Shown here piece after piece: positions 10,942 through 22,112 of a stretch of 52,310 nt of DNA. The notes below the pieces were generated by a model that saw only the letters and a program-made list of their open reading frames with translations, was not told the origin of the DNA and did not search any database. Each line of letters starts with the position of its first letter. Positions within the stretch are counted from its first letter, which is position 1. The DNA comes from Usnea hakonensis (Eukaryota; Ascomycota; Lecanoromycetes; Lecanorales; Parmeliaceae), in contig BLJB01000323.1 of assembly GCA_013423325.1 (NCBI GenBank), forward strand, positions 1 to 52,310, given 5' to 3'. Made by a program: the position numbers and the translations under genes.

Positions 10942-12576
10942 TTATTCCTCTTTGCTTCCCATCTTCTCAGCTACCAGCTTTCGCTGAAGCTTGCCTGTAG
11001 CGGTTTTCGGTATCTCAGCCGGGAACCATACCTGACAGCGTTAGTAGGTGCAATTGGAAAAACCTACAAGGGAGAACGATTTACCTTTTTAGGGATTTTG
11101 TGAGGTGCTACTTTCTCTCTCATCCATTTCTGCAAGTCCTTGGCGCTCATGGTCTCGCCATCTTTGAGAATGACCGCCACCCCGACATCTTGGCCGTACA
11201 TTTCGTCGTCAATGGCGAAACTCACAACCTCTGCTACTGCATGGTGTCCAGAAATTACATTGTCGAGCTCCACAGGACTGATCTTCTCCCCACCTTTGTT
11301 GATGAATTCCTTGATACGGCCTGTGAGATACAAGTAGCCATTTTCATCCCGTTTGCCAAAGTCACCAGTGCGAAAGAAGCCATCACCAGTGAATGCGGAT
11401 GCGTTGCCTTCTGGATTTGAGAGGTAGCCTGTCATCAGGCCTGGGCTACGAACGCAAACTTCGCCCTCGGCTCCGGAAGCGACCTCTCCGCCTTCCGCCC
11501 CCACAATCCGGATCTTGATATCTCCCTGCGGAATTCCGACGCTCCCTGGCGGATGTGATGCCGGTGGTAGCGGGTTGGAAGTGATCTGATGACTTGCCTC
11601 GGTCATTGCATAAGCTTCAAGCACTGGGGCGGCAAACCGCTCCTCCAGCGTCATCAGCAACTGCTGCGATAGGGGCGAAGAGCAAGATCTTATGAATCTT
11701 ACGTACGGCATCTTCTCAGGTTGTCGAAATGAGAGCAAGACTTTATGCTGGGTTGGAGTTGCTGTGTACCAAGTGGCTCCGTACAGTGCAAAATCTGTCC
11801 AAAATGCCGGTGTCAAGCGAGACGGGATGATGATTGCACTGCCAGCGCGGAGTGGTGATAAGAAAGATGCGACCAAGCCGTGCACGTGGAAAAGAGGCAT
11901 TACTAGCATCGTGCGGTCTGCGAATTGCAGAGAGTAGGTTTGGCAGATATTGTCTTTCATCTAAGTAAGGTCTTGCCGATCACGTTTGGAGATCTATTCA
12001 CTTACCAATTGAGCCGATCAGATTCTTGTGGGTCAGGGGTACCGCTTTTGGCTTTCCTGTGGTGCCACTTGTATGCAAGACCAACGCGACGTCATCAACA
12101 TGAGGCTCATTGAGATGCACGGCTTCATTGCTGTCGAGCTTTCCTTTCTCCTTCACATCGAATATCATTCGATCTTCCGACCAATAGCATTCCACAATAG
12201 CAGCCTCATACTTCTGGGCAGCTCGGACAGCCGGGGAACCCTTTTCGTGAGCACCGCGAGGAATTATCACTGCTGTCGCACCAAGGTCAGCAATGTAGAA
12301 TTCAAACTCGTCTTGTTTGTAAGCTGGATTCAATGGTGCAGCGATGCCGCGTTGCCAGGTCGTTGCCAGGAAACTGATGACGAATTCCAGGGAGTTGGGC
12401 AGGGCAATCGAGACTGCTGCCTCCGGAAAGATGCCTAAGTTGGCGAGTTGCTGTTGGCAGCTCTTGATGTGATGCTCTAGTGTGAGATGCGAGACCATTA
12501 ATGGCTCATTTCCAGGAACGATCACTGATGTTTTGTCTTTGTCTGTAGATCGGAGGAGGTCTACAAGCGTCCCCAT
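10942..12576 (-). CDS. AMP-forming acyl-CoA synthetase / ANL-superfamily ligase (Pcs60/FAT2-like)
   Basis: Transcript order: exons 12576-12006, 11953-11085 and 11031-10942; 509 aa. Introns are 52 and 53 nt. ANL motifs are complete: the ATP loop HTSGTTGKPKAVP (169-177), MPLFHVHG, YAMTEASHQ (305-313), FRTGD (384-388), the hinge GRIKEF (402-407) and the C-terminal lysine in IPKTATGKLQRK (Lys494). Overall it most resembles peroxisomal CoA synthetase Pcs60/FAT2 or plant AAE3 oxalyl-CoA synthetase. The C-terminus is KMGSKEE, so the SKL-type peroxisomal signal of yeast Pcs60 is absent. Intron 1 keeps frame only with an AAAG acceptor seven bases after a TTAG. The gene is divergent from a T-C protein, 428 bp between the starts. 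It may supply an activated acyl or aminoacyl group to that protein (inference), or be an ordinary housekeeping ligase. Confidence 0.9.
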
Positions 12577-13004
12577 TGCGAATTGCGTGGCAACGACTAT
12601 GTTTGAAGAGGTTCTTGGTGTTCAGTAATGTCGAACTTGAGAGAAAGAGACCTGTTCTGTTCCTTCGGTCTCGACGTCAGGAGCATACAATAGAAGGATG
12701 AAAGACTCGCCGAGTCGATTCCGAAAAAGGCATAGTGCTCGCGAATCGGAGGAGCTCGGGAGTACAGCAATCCCACTCTAGCGATTAGTGGAAGGGCTAC
12801 GATGAAGGCTTGATTACTTGCCATCAGCGCTACCTACACACATTGAAATCCAACGAAAATTGACGTCATGACGCGTGACAAGTATGCCGCCACGATAATC
12901 CCTCTCAAACAAAAAGAGCTGCGCTGGGCCCACTGTTGATCGTTCTCCAGCATACTTCACCGTCCAGTTTACGACTTCATAGTCCCTCAAATTATCATAC
13001 TAAA
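12577..13004. promoter_or_regulatory. Divergent promoter between ligase and T-C protein
   Basis: The 428 bp between two start codons on opposite strands must contain both promoters. The plus-strand start at 13005 has an adenine-rich leader (TACTAAAATG). A TGACGTCATGACG stretch near 12862 contains a palindromic TGACGTCA, the classic CRE/bZIP-type site. It is the most plausible shared regulatory element here. Confidence 0.55.
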
Positions 13005-14549
13005 ATGACTGTCCCAAATGTTTTACAGCAATGCTGGGCGGTTGCTTTGGACTTAGATGCGAGTGACATAAAAGATGATGACAACTTCTTTGATCTCGGC
13101 GGTGACTCGGTCCAAGCGATACGACTAGCGGAGGTAGCTAGAGAACGTCATTTGAAGCTCGATGTAGAGACTGTTTTCAATTATCCGGATTTCCAGGACA
13201 TGCTAGCAAACTCCGAGACGGTCGCTATCACAGACTCTGCTGCAGAAGCTCCATCTCAAGGACAACTCAATGCTGCCACCGTCCGAGCCTGTGCTGACAC
13301 TTGCGGTGTTGGATCGGAACTGATCGAAGATATCTTTCCAACCACCGCTCTGCAGGGCATGCTCTTGCAGGACCACATTCATTCAGGTGCTTGGCTGCTC
13401 CAACTTGTCTTCGAGCTTCGAGGTACACGAGACACGGCGTTGGTGTGTAAAGCTTTTGACACGATTCATGCGAAGAATCAGATCTGGCGCACTAGACTTG
13501 TCCAGTTAGACGATGAGGTGGTCCAAGTCGTGTTGAAGGACCAATACGTGTGGCACAACGCTATGGATTTGGAAGAATACAAGGCGAAAGACTCAGTAAC
13601 ATGGATGGGGTTTGGGCAGCCGCTCGTTCGTTATGCCGTTGTCAAAGAACCTGACAAGACCTACTTAGTTTGGACATGTCATCACGCGTTAATGGATGCG
13701 TGGACGCGACGTCTTCTTTTCGATGACCTGGAGTCATACCTGGCAGACCCAGTCGCGTTCACTGCAAAGCCAGACCGTCCGCCATTCAAGAATCTGGTCA
13801 ACTACTGGCGCTCTTTTGATACCGAAGCTAATGCTCGCTTAAAGACTTACTACTCGGAGCTACCCCAAACAAGGACACTGTATACCGTCCACGACGGCTA
13901 CACTGCAATTCCCAAAGACGAGATTACCAGGAACATCTCCATTGATAGACCTACCAAAAATCCCATCACCTTTTCAACCATGGCCCACGCGGCTTTTGCC
14001 CTGACTCTTGGCCAGATGATCGGATCCCATGAGATAATGCTGTTCAGCGTACGAGGCTCTCGCGCAATATCAATGGCAGGGGCTGAATCGATCATGGGGC
14101 CTATGGCTTCAGCCGTAATGCAACACGTTTCGCTACCGCCAGAGGAGCCAATTTCGACGGTGCTTCGAAGCATCCAAAGTACATCGACGCGTATGTTGAA
14201 CTATGAGCCCTTCCACACAGAGCATTCTTTCAAACAGCCCGGAAAAGACAATTACATTATACTCGACTGGTTACTGCCTGGCAGCGATCTCTTATCCAGA
14301 GTGGCGGAATATCCTATCGGTAATGGCAAAGCTAGTCTCCAAGTCATACAGGAGCTGTTTCCAAATCCACATGCGGCCAGCTGCGTCTTTAAGATATGTG
14401 ATAACGGCGACCATCTGAAAGTGATATCGAGTTTCGACGACCATCTGTTGAGTGCATCTCAGATGGAAGAGATGATCGATTTGTTCACTGCGAAGTTGAA
14501 AAGGATCTGTCAGGGGCAAGGAATGAGCGTGGAGAGTCTGATGACCTAG
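13005..14549 (+). CDS. Stand-alone carrier-condensation (T-C) didomain NRPS-like protein
   Basis: Single exon, 514 aa from the ATG at 13005 in a good context. An in-frame ATG at 12936 would add 23 residues of leader-like sequence and is disfavoured. Residues 5-75 are a peptidyl-carrier domain: DNFFDLGGDSVQAIRLA, with Ser35 as the expected phosphopantetheine site. Residues about 105-500 are a condensation domain: DIFPTTALQGMLL, then the catalytic HHALMDA at 226-232 (HHxxxD intact, final Gly replaced by Ala), and later FSVRGSRAI and SFDDHLLS. There is no adenylation, thioesterase or reductase domain. Terminal T-C units occur in fungal siderophore synthetases, but here the unit stands alone. It needs a separate enzyme to load the carrier, and the divergent ANL ligase is the obvious candidate (inference). 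It could be a relic of a larger synthetase, but the frame is intact. Confidence 0.9.
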   Translation: MTVPNVLQQCWAVALDLDASDIKDDDNFFDLGGDSVQAIRLAEVARERHLKLDVETVFNYPDFQDMLANSETVAITDSAAEAPSQGQLNAATVRACADTCGVGSELIEDIFPTTALQGMLLQDHIHSGAWLLQLVFELRGTRDTALVCKAFDTIHAKNQIWRTRLVQLDDEVVQVVLKDQYVWHNAMDLEEYKAKDSVTWMGFGQPLVRYAVVKEPDKTYLVWTCHHALMDAWTRRLLFDDLESYLADPVAFTAKPDRPPFKNLVNYWRSFDTEANARLKTYYSELPQTRTLYTVHDGYTAIPKDEITRNISIDRPTKNPITFSTMAHAAFALTLGQMIGSHEIMLFSVRGSRAISMAGAESIMGPMASAVMQHVSLPPEEPISTVLRSIQSTSTRMLNYEPFHTEHSFKQPGKDNYIILDWLLPGSDLLSRVAEYPIGNGKASLQVIQELFPNPHAASCVFKICDNGDHLKVISSFDDHLLSASQMEEMIDLFTAKLKRICQGQGMSVESLMT

Positions 14550-16641
14550 GCGAATCTTCAGTCCAGCTTGGATCTCCTGATGAATCTTCATGAGACTTCC
14601 TTGGTTGTGTATGTCTTGGAACAAGCTAGGTGATCTATCTACAGAATAGGCTCTCAGAATGCGCTCTTTCGTATCATCTCATGGTAGCGCAGTCCTGAAC
14701 TATCAACCGTGCCAACGCTCAAAGACTGATGTTCGTGGGCGTGGGCCACAACTGATCGAGATGACGCTACTATCAAATCATAAAACAGCATCACTATATC
14801 TCATACTTATCACAGCACATCCTAACTACAAGGAGAACTATATCGTCTTTCCATCTTTCCATCTCCCTCTCCTCCTCCCGCCCCACCTCACATACCCCCT
14901 TCATGAAATTCAACCCCATCCCATCCCATCCATACCCACCTCATCCTCCATCCTCCAACCTCCAACCCACTATCGAAATTCCGCTATAAATCATCCAACG
15001 ATATAGAGAAATCAGAATACAACGATGAAATACCCATACCCGTCAAGGGGATCGCAGCAGTGGGGATACGGTGGTTCTTGGATGCCAAACAGAAGCAGGC
15101 CATGTTTGTGGATGAGAGATGCAGACTGCGCAATATAGATTGATATCTTGTCTGCGCCATCTCCTGATGGACCGTGCATAATTCGAGCGGATACCTGCGT
15201 CGTGTGGATTCGACCGGTTACTGGCCCGGGTTATTTCTACGCATATGCAGGCACCACGCCCGGGCTGTGTCATATGCAGAGAGCATATTGGCAGAGCGCA
15301 AAAAGGCGCCCTCGGTCATCTTACAGATTAATGCAGCCTTTTGGCTCAAGCTGAAGACTTTGTACACTCCCGCTTAGAAAATCCATGCAAATTTTATTTC
15401 TGAGGCTACAGCAGGGTTCCCGACGATTGGACCATGGATTATTGGTCTGGACCAGTCCAATGGACCGGTCCATAGACTGGTCCAAGGCTGGACTATTCGT
15501 CCACTGTTCCGATTTTTCGTGATATTTTTCGTGATATTTCGTATTTGGTAGACGATTTTTAGCGTGAATATTTAAGAATAGTAGGCGTATAATTCAATAC
15601 TAATTACTATCTATAATTATTACATTATACCTACAAGCGATCATAAATCCGAGCTTCTAGAGGCCTAAAGTTATAGTTTCGACTTGGTATATTTACTGAG
15701 GAAGATCTACATGCTATTGCCGGTACCATAGAGGAGGGAGGTGCGAATGCACTGGATTTTTTGGCCTAATACCACATTGGACTGGTCCAAATGGGTTAGA
15801 CGGTTCAGCAATCTGGACGGACTGTGGACCACTTATATAGCCTCGATTTGGACGGTTTAGGTCTCCTAGACCAACGGATGGACCGTCGGGAACCCTGGGC
15901 TATTGAACTTTGATGTTCGCTGCAATCCGTTCCTGTTCAAATCATGACTTGGCGCACATTCTTCCCCCTTTTCTGGGCATCTGGCATATGCGATGATCAC
16001 CAGTACGTACTTGATAGTCCAAATCACATCGTCGCAAGCACTTGCAACTTTGCAAGAACTCCTAGGCTGTATTCTCTGCCGTAAGCGAGCTGTGTTGCTG
16101 TTACCGTTCGAATCGGTAGCATCTGTGCTTATGAACATCCCAAATCTTCAGGCAGTACTTCCTGCATTGCAAGGCTAACTTACGTTGCAGATTCATGTGG
16201 CCAAAAATGGCTACTTTCCACCAATGTACCGTTAAGTGAAGCCAATGAAAATCTTCACGTCATCTGGAGATGGCTCCATTCTTGACTAACGAGGCATATT
16301 GGCTCAAAAATTCGGCCAGCGAAGCCGCTTCGCTCATAGACTAATCTGTTTGGTTGTCAGTTGTGGAGACTGCATACCTCAATTACACCTCACAGCCGCG
16401 TCTAGAGCCCACTCGGTTGGATGCAAGCTCCTGCTACTGTCATATATTTCCTCTTCCCATCCCCTACTTTCTCTACTAGCATTTTCGTTATCTAAAAATA
16501 TTCTGAGATAATTTGAAGCTGAAGCACTGTTTCTGTTCATTAAGTCAAGCAGTTTTAGGAGTCTAGCATAGGCAGGCCCAATAAAATTTTACATAACAAC
16601 CCAATCATACTGGCCGGCAGGAGCCACAAGGAGCATCAGCC
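14550..16641. other. Intergenic region, 2.1 kb, containing a short inverted-repeat element
   Basis: A C/T-rich patch lies at 14850-14960. Apart from the element at 15409-15900 nothing is recognisable. Frames in 15866-16511 are short and lack protein character. Confidence 0.5.
15409..15900. mobile_element. Non-autonomous TIR element (MITE), probable TA target duplication
   Basis: The left end reads CAGGGTTCCCGACG (15412-15425) and the right end is its exact reverse complement, CGTCGGGAACCCTG (15884-15897). TA dinucleotides flank the outer ends at 15407-15408 and 15901-15902, giving a 492-bp unit if the three imperfect outer bases are included. A second inverted pair lies inside: GGACCAGTCCAATG at 15449-15462 and its complement at 15775-15788. 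The interior is AT-rich and non-coding. A TA duplication with these ends fits a Tc1/mariner-type non-autonomous element. The class is inferred; the inverted repeats are directly visible. Confidence 0.85.
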
Positions 16642-19027
16642 ATGAAAATTACCCATGCTTTGAGAAGTTCCTGTGGAAGCTTTAAGGGTCTCTGCGAGGT
16701 CCTCTTTCGAGCCCTGGGCCTAAATCTGATTCTAGTCGGCCTCAGATCGCTGCGACGCCTAGCGGTAGGCAGAGGATTCGACGAGCCTACAAAGATCGCC
16801 ATTAGCAAGAGTCGCAAAACAGCTCTACTACGAGCGCTAATCCATGTTGTTCCCTTGAGTGTCGCCTTGTGGGAAATCACTTTCAACTGGAATACGTACT
16901 ACGTAGGATCAAATGTGCAAAACCAAGCTTATTATCAATTCGGCGCCAAACTCCATGAGATGACCGCGCAAGCATCCATTGCTGCGGTCGTGTTCTCATA
17001 TGTGAGGTACGAGCTGTCTCTCGGGCAAGGTCTACCATTCGGAGCCCTCTTTTCGGGCCTTCAGGTCTCGCAAGCTAGCTATCTATGGTCTGCAGAATTT
17101 TGGGGCTCGATATACTCAACCAATATACCATTCAAGCGGAAGATGGGTATGGTTATAATGATCATCATTGCAATGCTTCTCGCTGCGACTGTCGGCCCGT
17201 CTAGCGCGATTCTGCTCATTCCAAGACTGGAGTACTGGCCGGCAGGAAGTACCAACGTTTGGATCAATGTAACAGCAGCAGAGTTGTGGCCTGATGTGTA
17301 AGTATATTTGCGTGGATCGCAATTAGAAACGCTAATATACCTCCAGCACCAATTATTCCACCGTTCCACTAGGCTGCAATTCATCGGATCTTTATGTCAT
17401 CAATAGCGAATGTCCCTCGAATGGATGGCAAGCTATTAAAACTTTTCTCGATTTTGAAAATAGTTTAACAAAGTCTTACAGTCAACTCGACTTGCCATTC
17501 ACGCGCCCCCCAGGATCGATAGAAATGACTGGGAAACACTCGCTTCGACGGCTGCGTCTATCTAATTTAGCCAGCTTCAACCCGGGATTCGACCCCGAGA
17601 CTGTACTTGCAACCACACAACAAGCTGCTGTTGCCGACGCTTTGACAGCCACGGGAAACTTGTGGAGTATAGCATTATCAAATGTTACTACAAAAGGGCA
17701 CGGCCATCCAGAGGACCAGCTTGACGCTGTGCATAGCATTACGCAGGACTACTATCAACCATATACACTGGCTTCCTGCCAGCCTGATGTAATCAACGGC
17801 TTTAATGATCAGAGACCTGTCGGTTTTCCTCTACCTCCCGGATCTGACCCGTCAATGCTGAATGTAAGCGCATTCAACGACTCAATTCTTCCTGGCTACC
17901 AAACAAGCGCATTCAATAAATCTCGGAGTCCAAGCCATTCTCTCGAATTCCTCGGCATCACAAGATCTGAAATACTAGACACGTCTGGTCCGCTCGACGA
18001 GAACCGTTTGAGATGGGTTGCCCTACCCAATAATCCCTTCAACGGTACAGCAATTGGCGCTATTGTTTTGTTGCCAAATGTGCAAAATGACACAAGTCAG
18101 CAGATAATAGTGTGCAATCTTGGTGCTGGCTGGGGAACTTCGAATATGAACACTTCAAGCTTTGGCGGAGAATCACAGACGATCTTAAGTAAAGTCAGCA
18201 TCATGGAGACAAACCTCGTGAAGATGAGTACTGGTGTATCATATGTAGAGTCAATCGCCGCAACAGCCGATGGCTATTTTTCGCTTCCCTTCTATCCTCA
18301 ACGTACAGTGACTCTGACCGAGGAATGGGCTGCATACCTCAATCCTTCGATTCCCTCGTTGAACACAACTTTGTTTCATCATCTGATGGCTTCAAATATT
18401 ACTTCGATCCGCACCACATTTCCTGTCAAAGAGATTTTGGCTTCTTTGTTGGCTATTGGCCTGTCCAGCCTCGGATCCTCAAGCACGTTGCAAGGCACGA
18501 TAAAACAACTTACGCAACCCGATGGTTCTTCTGGCATCGATGGGGACTACTGGTTTTCTGGAAAAGGCAATATGTTCGAAGTTGACCCCATTGACAGCAA
18601 AGATTGGGTCAAATTCCACGTTTCTTCTGTCTTTCAAGGCTATGCCTATAGCGCACGAGGCGCCATTCCGAAGCTCGCCATCTGTCTGCTCATGATCTAT
18701 TGTGTTTTTGCCATTGCCCATATCCTTTACGCAGGTATATCAGGTATCTCTTCTACCTGCTGGGACTCCATTGCGGAGGTCACAGCCTTAGCAGTCAATT
18801 CACCGCCTACGAAAGCACTCCGCAACACTTGCGCCGGCATCACCGAATTCGACATCTTCAAGCTACCCGTACGTGTCCTAACTATGCGCGATGACGAGGG
18901 TGATGGCGAGCATTTGGAACTGGTCTTCGGCAGTGTAGATGAAAAATCGGTGGAACATAGGGTTATCAAGGCTAATAGAGTGTACGGCACCATGCCGTCG
19001 ACGAAGCCACACGAGAAGATGCAGTAG
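16642..19027 (+). CDS. Large fungal-specific multi-pass membrane protein, unknown function
   Basis: Exons 16642-17297 and 17347-19027 around a 49-nt intron (GTAAGT...CTCCAG); 778 aa. Hydrophobic segments are visible near residues 60-80 (ALIHVVPLSVALWEI), 110-128, and 165-195 (MGMVIMIIIAMLLAATVGPSSAILLIP). A large central domain of about 440 residues follows, rich in Asn-x-Ser/Thr sites, then one more helix near residue 680 (LAICLLMIYCVFAIAHILYAG) and a short tail. The glycosylation sites place the central domain outside the cytoplasm or in the secretory lumen. This architecture is common in Pezizomycotina proteins annotated only as hypothetical. I do not recognise a catalytic motif. Confidence 0.85.
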
Positions 19028-20033
19028 GAAAAATGAGCTAACAATAACCCAAACAACCAAGGTCCCGCAAAGGGTGGAGAAAGCGGGGTGGGAAATGCCT
19101 TGGTGAGTCAAAATGGGTGATGGGTGCGAAAATCCCGAAAAGGGGAGAGGGCTCATCTGATTATTATACGAGGGGTAGTGATTTTAGACGGCACCTTTGC
19201 CGACTTTGAGCTGCATATGTTTGTATTTGATGGCAGAAGTGATATTGAATTGCGCAAGCTCAGCTAGCTCATGCTTTCTGTTTTCTGGCGCTTTAGGAGT
19301 TACGTTCTGCTCAACTCAATCTCTCCTTCGCTTCCCCAGAACGTTTCTCTCTGCAACTCATTCTGGCTTACCGTACAACAAAACACAACGTTTCGGACAG
19401 ATCTTCAAGTCTACGAATAACCGCTTCTCTCACATCTTCCAACCAACCCTTTCAAATCGTGGCATGCTACCTGTAGAATCACCAATCCACTTCCAACAAT
19501 GACAATCACTGCTCTCATACGCCAGCACCGCATGGTCCAATGAACAACGAGTTGCGTTTATAATTAGCTAGGCTCCCACATCTATACGTTTGGCCTGGGA
19601 TGAAATGTAGCGGTCTTTGTACGTATAGGAGTGTGTGGGCCGCGAAAGGGGATTGGTTTAAGAGGGATGAGCGGACTGAAGGAGGATTGCGGATAAGGAA
19701 GCAGTGTGTATGTAGTTTTCGTGATACGGTGAATTCTGCTATGGCCCTTGACCATGCCTGAGCACCAATCCACCCATATGCATGAAACCATGGTATTTCG
19801 ATTCAAGGCTTCAACCCATGCGACATACGAAACCGCCCAGTCCTACTGTGGCGATCTACGAATACGTAACAGTCTTTCCAGACAATCGGTCATCCGGGTT
19901 CTTCCAACTTCCCAGGCAAAGAGTCTATTCATCTGATGTCGAGGCCCGAATAATCCGCAGTCTATCTATAAGTCATGACATGATACCTCCACAAGCCCAA
20001 ACCAACCCACCCCTCCCCTACCCTCCTCTCCCC
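19028..20033. other. Intergenic region, 1.0 kb
   Basis: Lies between the 3' ends of two convergent genes. From about 19985 the plus strand becomes strongly C-rich and this continues into the next gene. No coding frame, RNA or repeat can be supported. Confidence 0.5.
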
Positions 20034-21261
20034 TCAATACTCATACTCCAACCTCCCCTCCACAACCCCCCAAAACTCCCGTATCAATTCCTCCTGCCCC
20101 TTCCCCCCCTCACACCCCCTAACCACCAAATACCTTCTCGAATCCACCCGCGGATCCCACTCCCCCTCGTTCCCGCCGACCACCCTCCCCCCCGCCTCCT
20201 CAACAATGACCCACCCCGCCGCCACATCCCACGCCCAGCAACCCCCCTCCCAATATGCGTCCAAATTCCCCCTCGCCACCGCGCAACAATTCAACGCCGC
20301 GCTCCCCAAACTTCTCAACGAATGCACCATTGCCCCACGCGTCGACTCGTCCCCGGCGAGTTTCGCAAAGGTTTTGGTCTTGGTCTGCCAGTTGGCCCCG
20401 CTCCTCTCGTTACCCCATTCGACGGCCACGAGCGCTTGTTTCAAGCCTGTCAACGCGGGCGCTGGCATCTTCAATGGCAGTTTCGTCCGCACGTACGCGC
20501 TCACCACTGCTGCTGAGTTTTCGTTGTCACTGCCGGGCCTGGGCGGATGCGAGGTTGGGATGCTCGGGGCTGTCAGGTAAGCGCCTTTGCCGCTGATAGC
20601 ATGATAGAGATGTTGAGTGAAGGGGTTGTAGACGATGCCGACTACGGGTTTGCCCTCGATGGCAAAGGCGAGGGATATTGAGATGTACGGGTGTGCGTGG
20701 ACGAAATTTGTAGTGCCGTCGATGGGATCGACGATGAAGGTTGGCGCGGAGGTCAGTTGGCCTGATGTGGAGGTTTCTTCGCCTAGGAAGCTATGTGTAT
20801 GTAGAGCGTTTGAGGTGAGTGAATTGGCCTGTTTGATGGCGATGTAGAAAAGATGTTTTCGGTGCGAACAGTACATAAGAGAGAATTACATAGAATCATA
20901 TTTCGTAAACCAAGATGTCATCACTCACGAATACTCCGGAAACCTCTCCTTCAACCCCCCTTTCACCATATCCTCAACTGCCTTGTCCGTCTCGGTAACC
21001 AGATCCGAGGCTATATTCCCCCCCAATATTTATATCAGCACTTGCGTCAATTTTCCCATGTGTACCCCAATTTCCCCCAACCTCACCTCCCCATCCACGA
21101 TAACCCACGAGAGAAAACATGGTGGATAGATGTCAAAACGTACAATTCTTCTTCGTATCCACTGTGCTCGGATTTGCAGAAGTGATCATGTCGCCTGCTT
21201 GGAGGGCGATGGCGAAGAGAGCATCGTGGATTTGTAGGAGGTTTGGGGGCGGGGGGGCCAT
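20034..21261 (-). CDS. Inositol monophosphatase family enzyme
   Basis: Transcript order: exons 21261-21144, 21010-20929 and 20790-20034; introns 133 and 138 nt; 318 aa. Metal-binding motifs of the Mg2+-dependent, Li+-sensitive phosphatase fold are present: LVTETDKAVE, the GEE pair (Glu71-Glu72), DPIDGTTNFVH (Asp88, Asp91) and WDVAAGWVIVEEAGG (Asp255). The expected reaction is hydrolysis of myo-inositol 1-phosphate to inositol. Fungal relatives also include QutG of the quinate cluster, which cannot be excluded, although no other quinate genes are visible. The start MAPPPPNLLQIHD fits the family. Exon 3 is G-rich on the coding strand. Confidence 0.9.
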
Positions 21262-21390
21262 GGTAGTGGGGTGTGTGGAGCTGAGTGGGGACTAGAGTAG
21301 GGAGGGTAGGGCGGTTTATATTTTATGTATTTGTTTGGGTGGGGTTGGGGGGTTGGGGGTTGAGGAAGTGGAGGGAAGAGGAAGAGAGGG

Positions 21391-21411
21391 TGATGATGAT
21401 GATGATGATGA
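21391..21411. repeat. (GAT)n microsatellite
   Basis: About six uninterrupted GAT units in non-coding DNA upstream of the inositol-phosphatase gene. Confidence 0.9.
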
Positions 21412-21622
21412 CAAGGATCAGGAGGGTGAGGTGGGATCTGTAAAGAATACGGTAAGATAGGTAGGTATGTTAGGATGGTAAAGTAGGTACCTGTATGTAC
21501 CCTATGTCAAGGTAGGCGTGACGACATGTGGGGGTCTCTTGGTCAACGATTGGGCCCCCGCAAGCTTGCATAGCGGATCGTGCCGCCCTCGCTAGTCCGC
21601 AGATCTTGGCGCTAAGATAAGG

Positions 21623-21659
21623 TAAGGTAAGGTACCTTACCTTACTTTACTTTACTCTA
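21623..21659. promoter_or_regulatory. 22-bp perfect palindrome next to TACTTTACTCTA
   Basis: Bases 21623-21644 form a perfect palindrome centred on GGTACC and built from AAGGT/ACCTT units. They are followed at 21648-21659 by TACTTTACTCTA, the 12-mer found twice more in this window. It lies about 360-400 bp upstream of the inositol-phosphatase start on the opposite strand. A transcription-factor site is inferred. Confidence 0.45.
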
Positions 21660-22112
21660 ATGATACCACGTCTTCACCCTTCGGCTGGTGAAAATGGCGA
21701 TATACGCTATAAAAGGACTTTAACAGTCACCCAAGGAGGACAAAAGCATCCGGAAAGGGTCATGATTCGTCTACAAGGCAGACATACTTGATGCCGTACT
21801 TTACATTACGTATATCACGAAAGTACTTGAGCGTATGTTGCCATTCCATCAGGTCCATAATGTCGTTCGTCAAGAAGGCTGAATGAGGAACGCCAAAAAC
21901 TCTGAAGCAATGAGACGGAACATCGGACAAGGATTGCCTAGAAAGAGATACACTTTTCGTGACATATACCCTTAACAGCATCGACACGAAGACTTCTCTG
22001 CGGTTTCTGCAAAATAACCCAATGCACCTCCTTACGGAAAGATGGCCACAAATTTCTGCCAAACCGCCACAGAATCACAAGACAAACACTCTCGCAACGA
22101 TGTTTGCCCTGA

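Larger units (their letters stand above)
21262..22112. other. Intergenic region upstream of the inositol-phosphatase gene
   Basis: Begins with a G-rich tract (21240-21375) followed by a GAT microsatellite (about 21391-21410). It contains the GGTAAG/TTACC palindrome and a TACTTTACTCTA site, listed separately. The right part overlaps the 3' side of the next minus-strand gene. No coding region is supported. Confidence 0.5.

Noticed and set aside
12936..13004. Upstream in-frame ATG adding 23 residues to the T-C protein
   Set aside because: The added residues look like untranslated leader, and the ATG at 13005 has the better context and starts directly at the carrier domain.
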